Notes under the pieces: generated by a model
Databases searched by the model: none
Told to the model about the DNA's origin: nothing
Seen by the model: only the letters and a program-made list of their open reading frames with translations
From: an uncultured Clostridiaceae bacterium
Lineage (GTDB): Bacteria > Bacillota > Clostridia > TANB77 > CAG-508
DNA length: 34,082 nt
NCBI GenBank assembly: GCA_946493085.1
Contig: CAMMAC010000017.1
Span: 1-34,082, forward strand
Reading direction: 5' to 3'
Made by a program: the position numbers and the translations under genes
Shown: in pieces, positions 7,540 to 18,300 of the stretch
Layout: each line of letters begins with the position of its first letter
Position numbering within the stretch: the first letter of the stretch is position 1

Positions 7540-7568
7540 TTTACATTAAAAAATGGTTATGGTATAAT
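7540..7568 (+). promoter_or_regulatory. Sigma-A promoter of the 7.6-10.7 kb operon
   Basis: TTTACA (7540-7545), 17-base spacer, TATAAT (7563-7568), 41 bases before the GTG of the first gene. Confidence 0.7.
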
Positions 7569-7609
7569 AAATCCAGTTTTATACAAAAAATATATAGAGG
7601 TGAAAATAA

Positions 7610-8542
7610 GTGAACCAAATATTGTCAACAAATAGTGGAAAAAGAACAAAAGAGCCACTTAGTATAAAAACAATAACCAGAATTTTTGCTATTATTATTA
7701 TCGTTTTTGGGGTTATTTTAGTAGGACAAGGCTCATGGGCTATGTTCAGTGGAGAAGAAAGTACAGAAGAGCAAGCAAGTGTGCCTGTTGTACAAATGGT
7801 GCAAGAAGGAAATAGTTTAAAAGTAACTGTACAGCATGATAAAGCAATAGATAGAATTGTTTATAGTTTAAATGGTGGACAAGAAGTAGTGTTACAAGGA
7901 AGAGGAAGAACACAAATAGAAGAAAGTATTCCATTAGAAATAGGGGATAATATGGTTCATTTAACTGTTTCAGATTTATCTGGAAAAGAAGTAAGTTATG
8001 ATGGCACTTATCTTGTGGAAGAAGGGGATACTACTCCACCACAAGTTGAATTAATATTGGAAGATGGAAGAGTAAAAATTTCAGCAAAAGATGAAACGCA
8101 AATAGCCTATATCTCTTACTATTGGAACAGTGAAGATGAGACGAGATTAGAGGCAAAAGCAGAGTCACCAACTTTGATAGAAGAGAGATTATCTGTTTTA
8201 AGAGGAGAAAATACGTTAACAGTAGTAGCAGTAGATGCAGCGGGAAATGAAACTACAGAGGTACAAACTTATAAAGGAGCAACAAAGCCACAAATTAGTT
8301 TATCAAGAGAGGGAGACGAGTTAATTATTAAGGTAACAGACGAAGAAAATATACAAAAAATAGAGTTTACGTTAAATGGAGTATTTTATTCTACAGATCC
8401 AAATAATACAGGTACACCTTTGAATATGAAAGAGGTAGAAATTAGGCAAAAGTTAAATACAGGAACAAATACAATTACAGTAACAGCATATAATGTTAGC
8501 GGACTAACACAAGAGGGAACAGGTGAAGTTACCGTAGAATAA
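7610..8542 (+). CDS. Membrane-anchored Ig-like repeat protein, 310 aa
   Basis: The gene starts with GTG behind AGAGGTG (7596-7602, 7-base spacing). A short basic cytoplasmic tail is followed by one membrane helix near residues 25-46 (FAIIIIVFGVILVGQ), which is probably an uncleaved anchor. Three beta-sandwich units follow outside the cell, at about 56-137, 142-224 and 227-310. Each starts P-x-V/I-x-L/M and carries a pattern like KI-A-DE-x-I-x-I-Y/F-x-L/W-N, typical of bacterial Ig-like domains. No enzyme motif is seen. It is the first gene of a tight operon (gap of 16 bases to the next), so it probably works at the envelope with the CmpB-type membrane protein behind it. The exact role is unknown. 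Confidence 0.8.
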   Translation: MNQILSTNSGKRTKEPLSIKTITRIFAIIIIVFGVILVGQGSWAMFSGEESTEEQASVPVVQMVQEGNSLKVTVQHDKAIDRIVYSLNGGQEVVLQGRGRTQIEESIPLEIGDNMVHLTVSDLSGKEVSYDGTYLVEEGDTTPPQVELILEDGRVKISAKDETQIAYISYYWNSEDETRLEAKAESPTLIEERLSVLRGENTLTVVAVDAAGNETTEVQTYKGATKPQISLSREGDELIIKVTDEENIQKIEFTLNGVFYSTDPNNTGTPLNMKEVEIRQKLNTGTNTITVTAYNVSGLTQEGTGEVTVE

Positions 8543-8558
8543 AGGAGATTGATGGACA

Positions 8559-9365
8559 ATGACAAAAGAAGTAATTACTTATATGCTAACCTATATTATG
8601 ATTTATTCTTTTTGTGGTTGGTTATTGGAGTCTATATCAAAGTCTTTCTGGGAAAAACAATGGGTAAATAGTGGTTTCCTAAATGGCCCCATTTGTCCTA
8701 TTTATGGATTAGGCGCTATCTTAATGATTGCTGCATTAACACCTTTAAAGGATAATATAATTCTATTATTTTTAGCAGCATTTGTTTTATTATCTTTTTG
8801 GGAATACATTGTGGGGATATTTTTAGAAAAAGTGTTTAAGACAAAATATTGGGATTATTCCCATTTGAAATTCAACTTTCAAGGAAGAATTTGTTTAAAA
8901 AATTCTTTATATTGGGGAGTTTTAGGAGTTTTATTTATCCGTTATATCCATCCTTGGGTAGAATTACAAATAGGACAAGTTTCTACTTATTTACTAACGT
9001 ATTTAAATATTATTCTATACAGTATTTTTATAGTAGACATTGTCTTTAGTGTTATGGCGGTTATTCATATGGAATCTGCTATGGATAAAGTAAATGAATT
9101 AGGAGATAGTATAAAAGAAAAATTAGAAGAACTAAAACATGTAAAAGATACTATGCCTAAAAAGAATATGCCAGCTACAGAAAATATAGAAAATATAATA
9201 AAAAATTTAAAATTTAGGCAGGCAAAATTAAAGTTAAAAGTATATAGACAAGCAAGAAGATTAAGATTAGCCTTCCCTAGCATGAAATCAGAAAGTATTA
9301 CAAAACTTCTAAATCAAAAAATTGATTTAGAAACATTAAAAAAAGCGATGAAAAAAGAAAAATAA
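8559..9365 (+). CDS. CmpB-type putative ABC-transporter permease family protein
   Basis: A multi-pass membrane protein of 268 residues matching the ABC_trans_CmpB (PF06541) pattern: SFCGWLLES near residue 17, then SGFLNGPICPIYG, WEYIVGIFLEKVF and YWDYSHLKFNFQGRICL. About five membrane helices fill residues 5-170. The last 90 residues are charged and helical, probably a cytoplasmic coiled coil. Despite the family name, no ATPase gene is nearby, and transport has not been shown for most members. The start is ATG 8559, with AAAGGAG 11 bases upstream; an ATG at 8552 is in another frame. The gene is second in the operon, 9 bases before the receiver-GGDEF gene. Confidence 0.85.
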   Translation: MTKEVITYMLTYIMIYSFCGWLLESISKSFWEKQWVNSGFLNGPICPIYGLGAILMIAALTPLKDNIILLFLAAFVLLSFWEYIVGIFLEKVFKTKYWDYSHLKFNFQGRICLKNSLYWGVLGVLFIRYIHPWVELQIGQVSTYLLTYLNIILYSIFIVDIVFSVMAVIHMESAMDKVNELGDSIKEKLEELKHVKDTMPKKNMPATENIENIIKNLKFRQAKLKLKVYRQARRLRLAFPSMKSESITKLLNQKIDLETLKKAMKKEK

Positions 9366-9374
9366 GGAGAAATT

Positions 9375-10343
9375 ATGTTATTACAAGAAATTTATATTAT
9401 TGATGACCAACCTAACTTAATAAATACATTAAAAGAACTATTTCATACAGATAGGGAATATCGTTTTATAAATGTACATTCTGATAAGGTAGATCAAGCA
9501 TTGAAAAATATTCCTAATTTGATTATTATTCATGAAGACAATATTCATCAGGATGCATTGGAAATTTGTAGAAATGTAAGAAGTGATGAAGATAATACGA
9601 TTACACCAATCATTGTGATTTCGTCCAATAAAGAGCATAAACATCGTATAGAAATATTGCAATTAGGTATATCTCATTATATAGTGGCACCAATAGATCA
9701 AGAATTTTTATATTATACTATTAAAAATATTGTAAAGTTAATGTACGTGAATCGTAGAGTAAGTCCATTAACAGGTTTGCCAGGAAATGTACAAATACAG
9801 GCAGAAATGAAAAAAAGATGGCTTAGTGGAGAAACATTTGCTATGATGTATATTGATTTGGATAACTTTAAAGCATATAATGATGTATATGGATTTTTAA
9901 AAGGAGATGAAATTATAAAATTTACTGCTAAAACTATTCTAAAAAATGTGCACACAGAGCAATATGAAGATAGTTTCGTGGGACATATAGGAGGAGACGA
10001 TTTTGTTGCCATACTTCCTCAAACAGATTATGAAAAGGTATGCCAAAATATTATTACGGATTTTGATACAAACGTAACCAAGTTTTTTACAGATCAAGAT
10101 GCCAAAAGAGGCTATATTGAAGTAGCTAATCGAAAAGGAATTATAGAACAATTTCCACTTACCTCCATTTCTATTGCAGTAGTAGAAGTGGAAAAAGGAA
10201 GATTTGCGAATACTTTAGAAATAGGAGAAGCAGGTGCTGGTGTAAAACATTTAGCCAAAACGATTCAAGGAAGTACCTATGTAATAGATAGAAGAAAAAC
10301 AGAAACAGCAAACTATCATTCTTCTGTTTCTGAAAAAGGGTAG
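9375..10343 (+). CDS. Receiver-like/GGDEF response-regulator protein with degenerate sites
   Basis: Residues 1-120 fold like a CheY receiver: the acidic pair D10-D11 is kept, but the phospho-Asp position is His53 (LIIIHEDN) and the usual Lys of the KP motif is Ala (VAPID). Phosphorylation by a kinase is therefore unlikely. Residues about 130-310 form a GGDEF domain (SPLTGLPG; YIDLDNFKAYND) whose signature is GGDDF at 206-210. There is no RxxD inhibitory I-site just upstream. Canonical diguanylate cyclases have GG(D/E)EF, and the change to Asp at the fourth position makes activity uncertain. It may act as a c-di-GMP or nucleotide sensor, or a weak cyclase. It lies in the operon behind the CmpB-type gene (9-base gap), with AAGGAG just before the ATG. 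Confidence 0.85.
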   Translation: MLLQEIYIIDDQPNLINTLKELFHTDREYRFINVHSDKVDQALKNIPNLIIIHEDNIHQDALEICRNVRSDEDNTITPIIVISSNKEHKHRIEILQLGISHYIVAPIDQEFLYYTIKNIVKLMYVNRRVSPLTGLPGNVQIQAEMKKRWLSGETFAMMYIDLDNFKAYNDVYGFLKGDEIIKFTAKTILKNVHTEQYEDSFVGHIGGDDFVAILPQTDYEKVCQNIITDFDTNVTKFFTDQDAKRGYIEVANRKGIIEQFPLTSISIAVVEVEKGRFANTLEIGEAGAGVKHLAKTIQGSTYVIDRRKTETANYHSSVSEKG

Positions 10344-10348
10344 AGAGA

Positions 10349-10729
10349 ATGAAAAAAGAATATAAAAAAGCAGTTTTTATAGAGCTAGGAATTATTTTTC
10401 TAGCTCTACTTATATTTATAGGAATTCAGCAAGGGTGGATCATAAAGTTTATCCCACCTTGCTTTGTATACGAGCATTTTGGTATTTTGTGCCCAAGTTG
10501 TGGAGGAACAAGATGTGTAATAGAAATAGTACATGGCAATTTTAAGGATGCATTTTTTTATCATCCTATATTTTTCCTAACAGGAGTTTATTTACTAATT
10601 GCCAATCTAGTTTATTTAATCAATGTAGGAAAAAAGAAAAAAATAGCAACATGGATATATCCAAAAGAAAAATTTTGGATAGCATTTATTATCGTTTTGT
10701 TAGCATTTACTGTAACAAGAAATATCTAA
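10349..10729 (+). CDS. DUF2752 membrane protein
   Basis: A 126-residue protein with three membrane helices. It carries the DUF2752 hallmark GILCPSCGGTRCV near residues 45-57, a CxxC-like motif followed by GG(T/M)TR. The motif sits at the membrane face between helices 1 and 2. It is the last gene of the operon, only 5 bases after the GGDEF gene, with GAGAG as ribosome site. The family function is not known; the paired cysteines suggest metal or redox chemistry at the membrane. It converges with cwlD, and no clear terminator is seen in the 63-base gap between them. Confidence 0.85.
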   Translation: MKKEYKKAVFIELGIIFLALLIFIGIQQGWIIKFIPPCFVYEHFGILCPSCGGTRCVIEIVHGNFKDAFFYHPIFFLTGVYLLIANLVYLINVGKKKKIATWIYPKEKFWIAFIIVLLAFTVTRNI

Positions 10730-10792
10730 CGTAAGCTCATTACTGCAAAAAATGGACTTTTATGAAACCATTAGCACAAAAATTGAAAAACA

Positions 10793-11506
10793 TTAAGAAG
10801 TATAAAAATAATCCATAATGCCATTATAAATGCCCCATGCCAATTTATCTTGATACTCGTCTGTTAGTAGTAATTGCTCCTCTTCTGCATTAGACAAAAA
10901 GCCACATTCTACAATGGAAATAGGAATTTCCACGTGTTTCATTAAATAAACCGTATTCAGCTTCATAACTTCTCTTTTATTCTCTTTTTGAATAGCTTCA
11001 TTTAAATTGTTTTGTAGACTTTTGGCTAAAGTAATACTTTTTTCATCTCCATTTTTATAAAAACATTGCCATCCCCAATATTGTTCTTGGGGAATTTTAT
11101 TTAAATGAATAGAAACAAAAATATCTGCGCTAGATTCATTTCCTATTTTAACACGGTTATGTATGTCTGATACTTTTTTCTCTTTTAATGTTTTACTATC
11201 TAAATCATAAATAGCATTCTCATCACTTCTTGTAAGTAAAACCGTTGCACCACTTTGTTCTAATAAATTTTGTACCTTTAATGCTATTTTTAAGTTAGTT
11301 TCAGCTTCTGTAGTACCATTGCTAGATTCAGCTCCTTCATCGGGTTTTCCGTGCCCAGCATCAATCACAATTACTTTATTACTAACAGGGAGAGCTACTG
11401 TCTCTACTGTTTTTTTAGAAGAATAGGTATTCAAGGAAAAAGCAAATACCGAGACACAAAGGATACTAGCAATGAAAAGTATTCTTTTTCTACTAATAAC
11501 AATCAT
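10793..11506 (-). CDS. cwlD: N-acetylmuramoyl-L-alanine amidase CwlD
   Basis: An Amidase_3 enzyme that removes peptide side chains from muramic acid, the first step toward muramic-lactam in spore cortex peptidoglycan, which germination enzymes recognise. The 237 residues equal the length of B. subtilis CwlD. After a basic N-terminus and a membrane/signal segment (about residues 9-26), the zinc and catalytic residues are visible: His52 in DAGHG, Glu67 in TTEAE, His in VSIHLN, and Glu in VECGFLSN. The start is supported by AAAGGAG (11519-11513) 6 bases away. It is expected to be expressed during sporulation and act between the spore membranes. It is a single gene here; the usual partner genes are not adjacent. 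Confidence 0.9.
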   Translation of the reverse strand: MIVISRKRILFIASILCVSVFAFSLNTYSSKKTVETVALPVSNKVIVIDAGHGKPDEGAESSNGTTEAETNLKIALKVQNLLEQSGATVLLTRSDENAIYDLDSKTLKEKKVSDIHNRVKIGNESSADIFVSIHLNKIPQEQYWGWQCFYKNGDEKSITLAKSLQNNLNEAIQKENKREVMKLNTVYLMKHVEIPISIVECGFLSNAEEEQLLLTDEYQDKLAWGIYNGIMDYFYTS

Positions 11507-11572
11507 ACAAAACTCCTTTGTATAAGGTATGAAGGATTTCTTTATTTATGACTTTCAGAGAAAAATTGGCTA

Positions 11573-11606
11573 AAAAAATTGCAAACCATTACGTTTGCAA
11601 TTTTTT
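11573..11606 (-). terminator. Intrinsic terminator of the DUF4190 gene
   Basis: A 14-bp perfect stem (11573-11586 with 11593-11606) flanked by A- and T-runs, so it can work in both directions. It ends the minus-strand gene at 11627-12031 and separates it from cwlD. Confidence 0.85.
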
Positions 11607-11626
11607 CTAATCTAAAATAAAACAAT

Positions 11627-12031
11627 TTATAATAAACTTAAAGTTATAGCAGCTCCTAAAAAAGTAAGTCCAAACATTGCTCCCCAGCAAACAATAGCAA
11701 TTAAACCTGTTACAAATCCAGCAATTGCCATTCCTTTACCAGCTGGTTTCTTCATTCGAATAATACCAAAAATAAGGGCAAGAATACCACAAATAATAGA
11801 AATTGGCCAGTAACACCAGAATACTAGAGAAACAATACCAAGTATCATGGCAGCAATACTTAAATTAGGTTTGTCTTCCTCTAAAACTTCTCCCTCTACA
11901 GCAGGTTCCGAAGTAGAGGTTTGCTCATTTTGTGTTTCTGCTTTCACTTCTATTGGGGCTTCATTTGCTGTAGTATCTTTCTTTTCCTCTTCAGCTTGAT
12001 TTTCTATGATATTTTCATCTTTCTCGTCCAT
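11627..12031 (-). CDS. DUF4190 small membrane protein
   Basis: 134 residues. The first 50 are acidic and probably disordered (repeated E, K, T, A). Two hydrophobic hairpin segments follow, including LSIAAMILGIVSLVFW and GMAIAGFVTGLIAIVCW, with the short basic link RMKKPAGKG. This is the DUF4190 layout. Such proteins sit in the cytoplasmic membrane, and their role is unknown. The ATG is preceded by a near-perfect AAAGGAGG ribosome site. A sigma-A promoter (12145-12117) and a palindrome in the leader (12091-12106) lie upstream, and a strong terminator follows. Confidence 0.85.
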   Translation of the reverse strand: MDEKDENIIENQAEEEKKDTTANEAPIEVKAETQNEQTSTSEPAVEGEVLEEDKPNLSIAAMILGIVSLVFWCYWPISIICGILALIFGIIRMKKPAGKGMAIAGFVTGLIAIVCWGAMFGLTFLGAAITLSLL

Positions 12032-12090
12032 AAAACTTCCTCCTTTATTTTATCTTATATATATGTATTTTGTGACCACGTCATACCTAA

Positions 12091-12106
12091 AATGTATTCA
12101 TACATT
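12091..12106. promoter_or_regulatory. Palindrome in the DUF4190 leader, possible operator
   Basis: AATGTAT-TC-ATACATT, with 7-bp arms. It lies just downstream of the expected minus-strand transcription start near 12110. Confidence 0.4.
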
Positions 12107-12116
12107 ACATAATTTT

Positions 12117-12145
12117 ATTATACAATAGATTACTTAATTCGTCAA
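12117..12145 (-). promoter_or_regulatory. Sigma-A promoter of the DUF4190 gene
   Basis: On the minus strand: TTGACG (12145-12140), a 17-base spacer and TATAAT (12122-12117). Confidence 0.7.
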
Positions 12146-12156
12146 ATTTTTCACAA

Positions 12157-12216
12157 TGTCCATTTAAGTTAGGGTTAAATGAGACATGTCACACTTATCC
12201 CTGACTTAAATGGACA
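12157..12216. repeat. Long palindromic repeat (TGTCCATTTAA family)
   Basis: TGTCCATTTAAGTTAGGG (12157-12174) pairs with CCCTGACTTAAATGGACA (12199-12216) over 18 bp with one wobble, around a 24-base loop. The left half plus part of the loop (12157-12186) resembles the reverse complement of 29919-29949. There is no T-tract, so it is not an obvious terminator. Two copies of GACATTTTTG (12219 and 12230) follow in tandem. Confidence 0.65.
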
Positions 12217-12312
12217 CTGACATTTTTGGGACATTTTTGCCATGGGATGCATAATTTTCCACAATTTGCAAACAATATGTGTAAAACATAGGGAGCGAGG
12301 AGTGGAATTGGA

Positions 12313-15300
12313 ATGGAATATAGGGAACTTACGATAAAAGGAGTAGGAATCGATAAGGTACAACTAGAAAGTTACTTAGAAAAAATGGCGTCAGATCAGG
12401 TTTTACAAGATGGTAGTAAAAAAGACACATATCCTATTCCAAAGGTAAAAGAAAACTTTGAATGGATAAAGGAAGTTTATTTTTTATTAAATGAACATAT
12501 TAAATTAGGACTACCTATTCATCCAGCAGGAGAATGGCTATTAGATAATTTCTATATCATAGAAGAAACAGTGAAGAATATTTGTAAAGATTTGAACTTG
12601 CAAAAATATAAAAAATTTTTAGGAGTTCGTAGCGGGAGTTATCAAGGTTTTGCTCGTATTTATGTACTAGCAGCACAAATTGTAGCTTATACAGATAGCA
12701 AAATAGATGCACAAAATTTAATAGAATATTTAAAAGCATATCAACGTAAAAAAACGTTAAGTATGGAAGAAATTTGGAACGTTGGTATTTTTATTCAAAT
12801 TTCTATTTTGCAAAATATAAGGGAGATATGTGAAAAAATTTATTTTAGTCAAATGCAAAAATATCGTGTAGAAAATATCATAGAAAGATTAGTCGAAAAT
12901 AAGGAAGAACTAAAGTATAAAAATTTAACAGAATATAGGGCAAGAGTAAAAGGGTATGGGGAAATGAAGTACCCTTTTATAGAATATATGTCTTATCGAT
13001 TAAAACAATATGGTAAATCTGCTTATGGTTTTATGGCAGTGTTAGAAGAGCAGGTAAACAAGATGGGAACTAGTGTAGAAGAGGTTATAAAGAAGGAACA
13101 CTTTGATATTGCTGTAAAAAAGGTGAGTATGGCAAATTGTATTACCACTATGAAAGAGCTAACAAGAATAGATTTTCTAGCTATTTTTGAAAAAATTAAT
13201 GGTGTAGAAGAAATTTTAAGAAAAGATCCAGCAAAAGTATATGAAAAAATGGATTATAAAACAAAAGAATATTATAGAAATGCTATTCAAGAAATAGGAA
13301 GAAAAACCAAAATTTCAGAGCTATATATTGCTAAAAAAGCATTAGAACTTGCAATACAGGAAAAAGAAAAAGGAAAAGAAGAAAGAAAAACACATATTGG
13401 TTATTTTTTAATAGATAGAGGAGAAGAAAAATTATATGAAAGCTTGAATACAGGGAAGAAAAGAAGATTTTTCTCTCCAAAAGCAAAAATGTATAGCGTC
13501 ATAGGAGGTATGTGGCTGGGAACTTTCATCCTTACCATTTTAGCTAGCAGTTTATTTTATGTGCAAACTCATTCTATTTTGGCTACAATTCTTTTGGGTA
13601 TACTGGCTATTTTGCCAGTACAGGAGATTGTCTGTCAAATAGTACATCACATTACTAGCAAAAGCATAAAACCAAAGTTAATTCCTAAATTAGATTTTCA
13701 AAACGGAATAACAGCAGAAAACGCAACAATGGTGGTAATTCCAACTATTATAAAAAGCAAAGAAAAAGTAAAAGAACTAATGCATAATTTAGAAGTGATG
13801 TACTTGGCTAATAAGAGTGAGCATATTTATTTTACGTTATTAGGAGATTGTAGTAGTAGTCAAAATAAAAAGGAAGCATATGACGAAGAAATTATAAAAG
13901 AAGGAAGGTTGCAGGTAGAGCGTTTGAATCAAAAGTATTCACAAGAAGGAATAGGAAAATTCCAGTTTATTTATCGTGAACGTTTTTGGAATGGAAAAGA
14001 AGAATGTTATTTAGGATGGGAACGAAAAAGAGGCATGCTAAATCAGCTAAATGAATATTTGTTAGGACATGAAAAAAATGTGTTTTTATATAATTCCATG
14101 GAAGAAGAAAAAACGAAGGGGAAAAAGTGGAAAGAGCAAATACACTATATTATTACTTTAGATGCAGACACGAAACTACCTATTGGAACAGGACTAGAGC
14201 TAATTGGAGCCATGTCTCACATTTTAAATAGACCTATCCTAAATCATACAAAAGATGCCGTTGTGCAAGGACATGGTATCATGCAGCCAAGAGTAGGAAT
14301 TGATTTAGAAATTAGTAGAAAAAATGTATTTACTCAAGTTTTTGCAGGTAATGGAGGAACAGATTCCTACACAAATGCCATATCTGATTTTTATCAAGAT
14401 TTATTTGACGAAGGTATTTTTACAGGTAAAGGCATTTATGATTTAGAGACTTTTTCTACTGTTTTAACAAAAGAAATTCCAGAAAATAAAGTGTTAAGTC
14501 ATGATTTGTTAGAAGGAAGCTATTTAAGATGTGCTTTAGTTTCAGATATTATGCTAATGGATGGTTACCCAGCCAATTATCAAAGTTTTAAAGCTAGAAT
14601 GCATCGATGGATAAGAGGGGATATCCAAATTTTAGGTTGGTTGAAAAGAAGAATCTTTAACAAAAAAGGAGAAGAGAAACAAAATCCACTAAATGGGTTA
14701 TCAAAATATAAAATATTAGATAATAGTGTTAGAGCCATTTTTCCTATTACTGTGCTTTTTGGCTTATTATATACACTTTTCTTTTCTAATGGTTTGGCTT
14801 GGTTATTTTTAATTGCTTTATTAACACCTACTTTACTGGAGTGGATAGATAAAATTGTGTATCGTAAAGAAAATGTGGGAAGTAGGAAAAGTTTTGATAG
14901 TACCATTAGTGTAAGTATGGCAAGTATCGATAGAGGAATATTAACGATAGCTTCTCTTCCAGACAAAGCGTATACTTCTGCTAATGCCATTGTAAAAACA
15001 TGTTATCGTTTGTGGATTAGTAAAAAGCATATGTTAGAGTGGATTACTTCTGAAGAAGCGGAAAAATTAGCTAAAACGTCTCTTATTTCTTATTACAGAA
15101 ATATGCTTGCCAATATTATCATTTCTGTAGGGGTGATAGTTTATTTATGTACTACAAAACAGGAACCGTTAAGTATCTTATTTTTTATATTAGCTATTTT
15201 GTGGCTAATAGCACCAGCAATATTGTGGTATATGTGTAAAGTGCCAAAGCAAAAAACAGAAAAAGAAACTTTAGAACCAGAGGAAAAGCAATATTTAATG

Positions 15301-18300
15301 GAATTGGGAAGAGAAACTTGGCAATTTTTTAAAACTTATTTAACAGAGGAAAACCATTATTTGCCACCAGATAATTATCAAGAAGATAGAATTCCAATTG
15401 TAGTAAGTCGCACATCTTCTACCAATATTGGTTTAGGCATGTTAGCGGTTATTTCTAGTTATGATTTAGGGTATGAAACCCTAGAAGATACTGTAACGCT
15501 ATTATTGCATATGATTGCTACTGTGGAAGAAATGCCAAAATGGAATGGACATTTATATAACTGGTATGATATTCATACATTGCAACCTTTATCTCCTAGA
15601 TACGTATCTACAGTAGATAGTGGAAACTTTGTAGGATATATTTATATTGTAAAAACATTTTTGGCATCTGTTTTAGAAAAAAAACAAGTAAAGAAAAGTT
15701 TATTAGAACAAATTCCAACATGGGTAGAGGGAGAAATTGGAGAAATTCCTATAGCAAGAGCCGATTTTACGAAATTATATAATGAAGAGAAAAAACTATT
15801 TAGTATTGGATTTCATGTGGACAATAATCAGCTAACAGATTCTTACTATGACTTGTTAGCTTCAGAAGCTAGACAAACCAGTTTTGTAGCAATTGCTAAA
15901 AAGGATGTATCACCAAAGCATTGGTTTGCCCTTAGTAGAACACTTACTTCTTTAAATGGATATAAAGGGCTAGTTTCCTGGTCTGGTACAGCATTTGAAT
16001 ATTTAATGCCAAATATCAATATGAAACAGTATAAAGGAAGTTTACTGGCAGAATCCTGTCAGTTTATGCTTATGAGCCAAAAAGAGTATAGTCAAAAATT
16101 AGGTGTGCCATGGGGGTTTTCAGAAACAGCTTTCCATGTAAAAGATTTTAGCAATAATTATCAATATAAGGCTATTGGTATACCTTGGCTTGGGTTAAAA
16201 AGAGGACTAGAAGATGATATTGTAGTAGCAAGTTATGGTAGTGTGTTGGCACTGCCAGATGAAGCAAAAGAGGTTATTAAAAATATAAAAATATTAGAAC
16301 AAAATCACATGAGAGGAAAGTATGGACTTTATGAATCTATTGACTATACACCAGCCAGATTAAACAGAGGAGAAAATTATGCAGTAGTAAAAACATACAT
16401 GGCACATCATCAGGCACTCATACTACTTTCTATCAATAATTTATTTTCAGATGGTATTTTGCAAAAAAGGTTTGAAGAAAATCCAGAAATAGAAGCAATG
16501 GATATTTTATTGCAAGAGAGAATGCCAGAGAGTATGATTATTACGAAAGAACAAAAAGAAAAACCAACCAAAATAAAATACCGTGATTATGCAGATTATT
16601 GTGAGAGAATTTACGAAAAACCAGAAATGCCATTAAAAAGAATTAATGTAATTAGCAGTAATGATTATCTCATAGTAATGGATCAAAAGGGGCAAGGATA
16701 TAGTAAGTATAAAGATATCTTAATCAATCGTTTTAAAGAAACGAAAGATACCGTACAAGGAATACTTTTCTATTTTAAAAATATTAAAAATAAACGTATA
16801 TGGACATCTGGCTTTCGTAATGATTTAGGAAAACCAGATAAGTATCAAATTATATTTTCAGAGGATAAAGATAAAATAGCGAGAATAGATGGTAGTATAG
16901 AAACGATAACAGAAGTAACGATTAGTAGTGATAGCCCTGTAGAAATAAGAAGAGTTACTTTAGAAAATAGAGGAGCAGAAGAAGAAACTATTGAAGTAAG
17001 TAGTGTACTAGAACCTGTTATTTCACAAAGTAGACAAGATAATGCCCACCCTGCTTTTAATAATTTGTTCCTTAGAATAGAAAAGGAAGAAGATATTTTT
17101 ATCATAAAAAGAAAGAAACATACGAAAGAAGAAAAAGATATGTATATGGCAGTTACTATGCAAGTAGGAGGAGGGAAAGGAGACCTAGAGTTTGAAGTAG
17201 ATAAAGAAAAATTAAATGGAAGAGGAAATTTAGGAATTCCAGAAAAAATAGAAAGCTCTAAACCTTTTTCTAAAAAATTAGACTTTGCAGTAGATCCTAT
17301 TTTAGCAATGAGAAAAACCATAACCATACCAAAAGGAGAAAAAACACAAATTTACTATATCTTAGCAGTAGGTGAAGATAGAAATATAGTGATAGAGCAA
17401 ATAAAAGAGTATCAAAATAAAGCAAAATTAGATACAGCATTTAAATTATCTAGGGCAAGAATAGAAGCAGAAAATCGTTATTTAGGAGTAGAAGCAAAGC
17501 AGATAGAGGAATATCAAACAATGTTATCTTATTTACTTTTTCAGAATCCTCTAAAAACACAGGGCCTACCAAAATTAGTAGAAAAAGAAGAAGCGTTTCA
17601 AAGTAAATTATGGAAATATGGAATCTCTGGAGATTTACCTATTTTACTTTTAAAAATAGAGCAAATAGGAGATAGCTATGTATTAAAAGATATTTTAAAA
17701 GCCTATAACTTTTATCGTAGTAAGCATATTGCTGTAGATTTGATTATTTTAAACGAAGAAGAAAATAGTTATGAAAATTATGTAAGAGAAGAAATTCAAA
17801 ATTGTATTTATAATGAAAATTTAGCTTATATGCAAAATCAAAAAGGAGGAATTTGGGTTTTAGAAAATGTAGAAGACAAAGAGTTACTAGAGGAAAGAGC
17901 AAATTTAATCATTGACAGTAAAAAAGGACCAGTTGCTAGAAATTTAAAAGATAGAGAAGAAGAGTATATAGAAAATAAACAAGATGTGATGAAAGAAGAA
18001 TCAAGTCCTTATCTATTAAGTCAAGAAGAAATACAAAGACAAAGTCTAGATGGAGAGAAATTAAAATATTACAATGAATTTGGTGGATTTTTACTTTCTC
18101 AAAAAGAATATCATATAAAACAAAATAAAGACCATCGTCTACCAAATGTATGGAGTCAAATAATGGCAAATGAACATTTTGGAACTTTAGTAACAGATAG
18201 TATGGGAGGTTTTACATGGTGTGAAAATAGTAGACTAAATCGAATATCAAGTTGGGTGAATCAACCGGTAGAAGATATTCCTTCTGAAATAATTTATATG

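Noticed and set aside
10730..10792. Terminator between the convergent DUF2752 and cwlD genes
   Set aside because: Only a weak five-base stem (AATGG/CCATT) was seen, without a convincing T-tract in either direction.
11524..11551. Sigma-E-like promoter before cwlD (TCATAAA, 13-base spacer, CATACCTT on the minus strand)
   Set aside because: The fit is fair and the biology is attractive, but the predicted start would fall inside the ribosome site of cwlD, so I do not call it.
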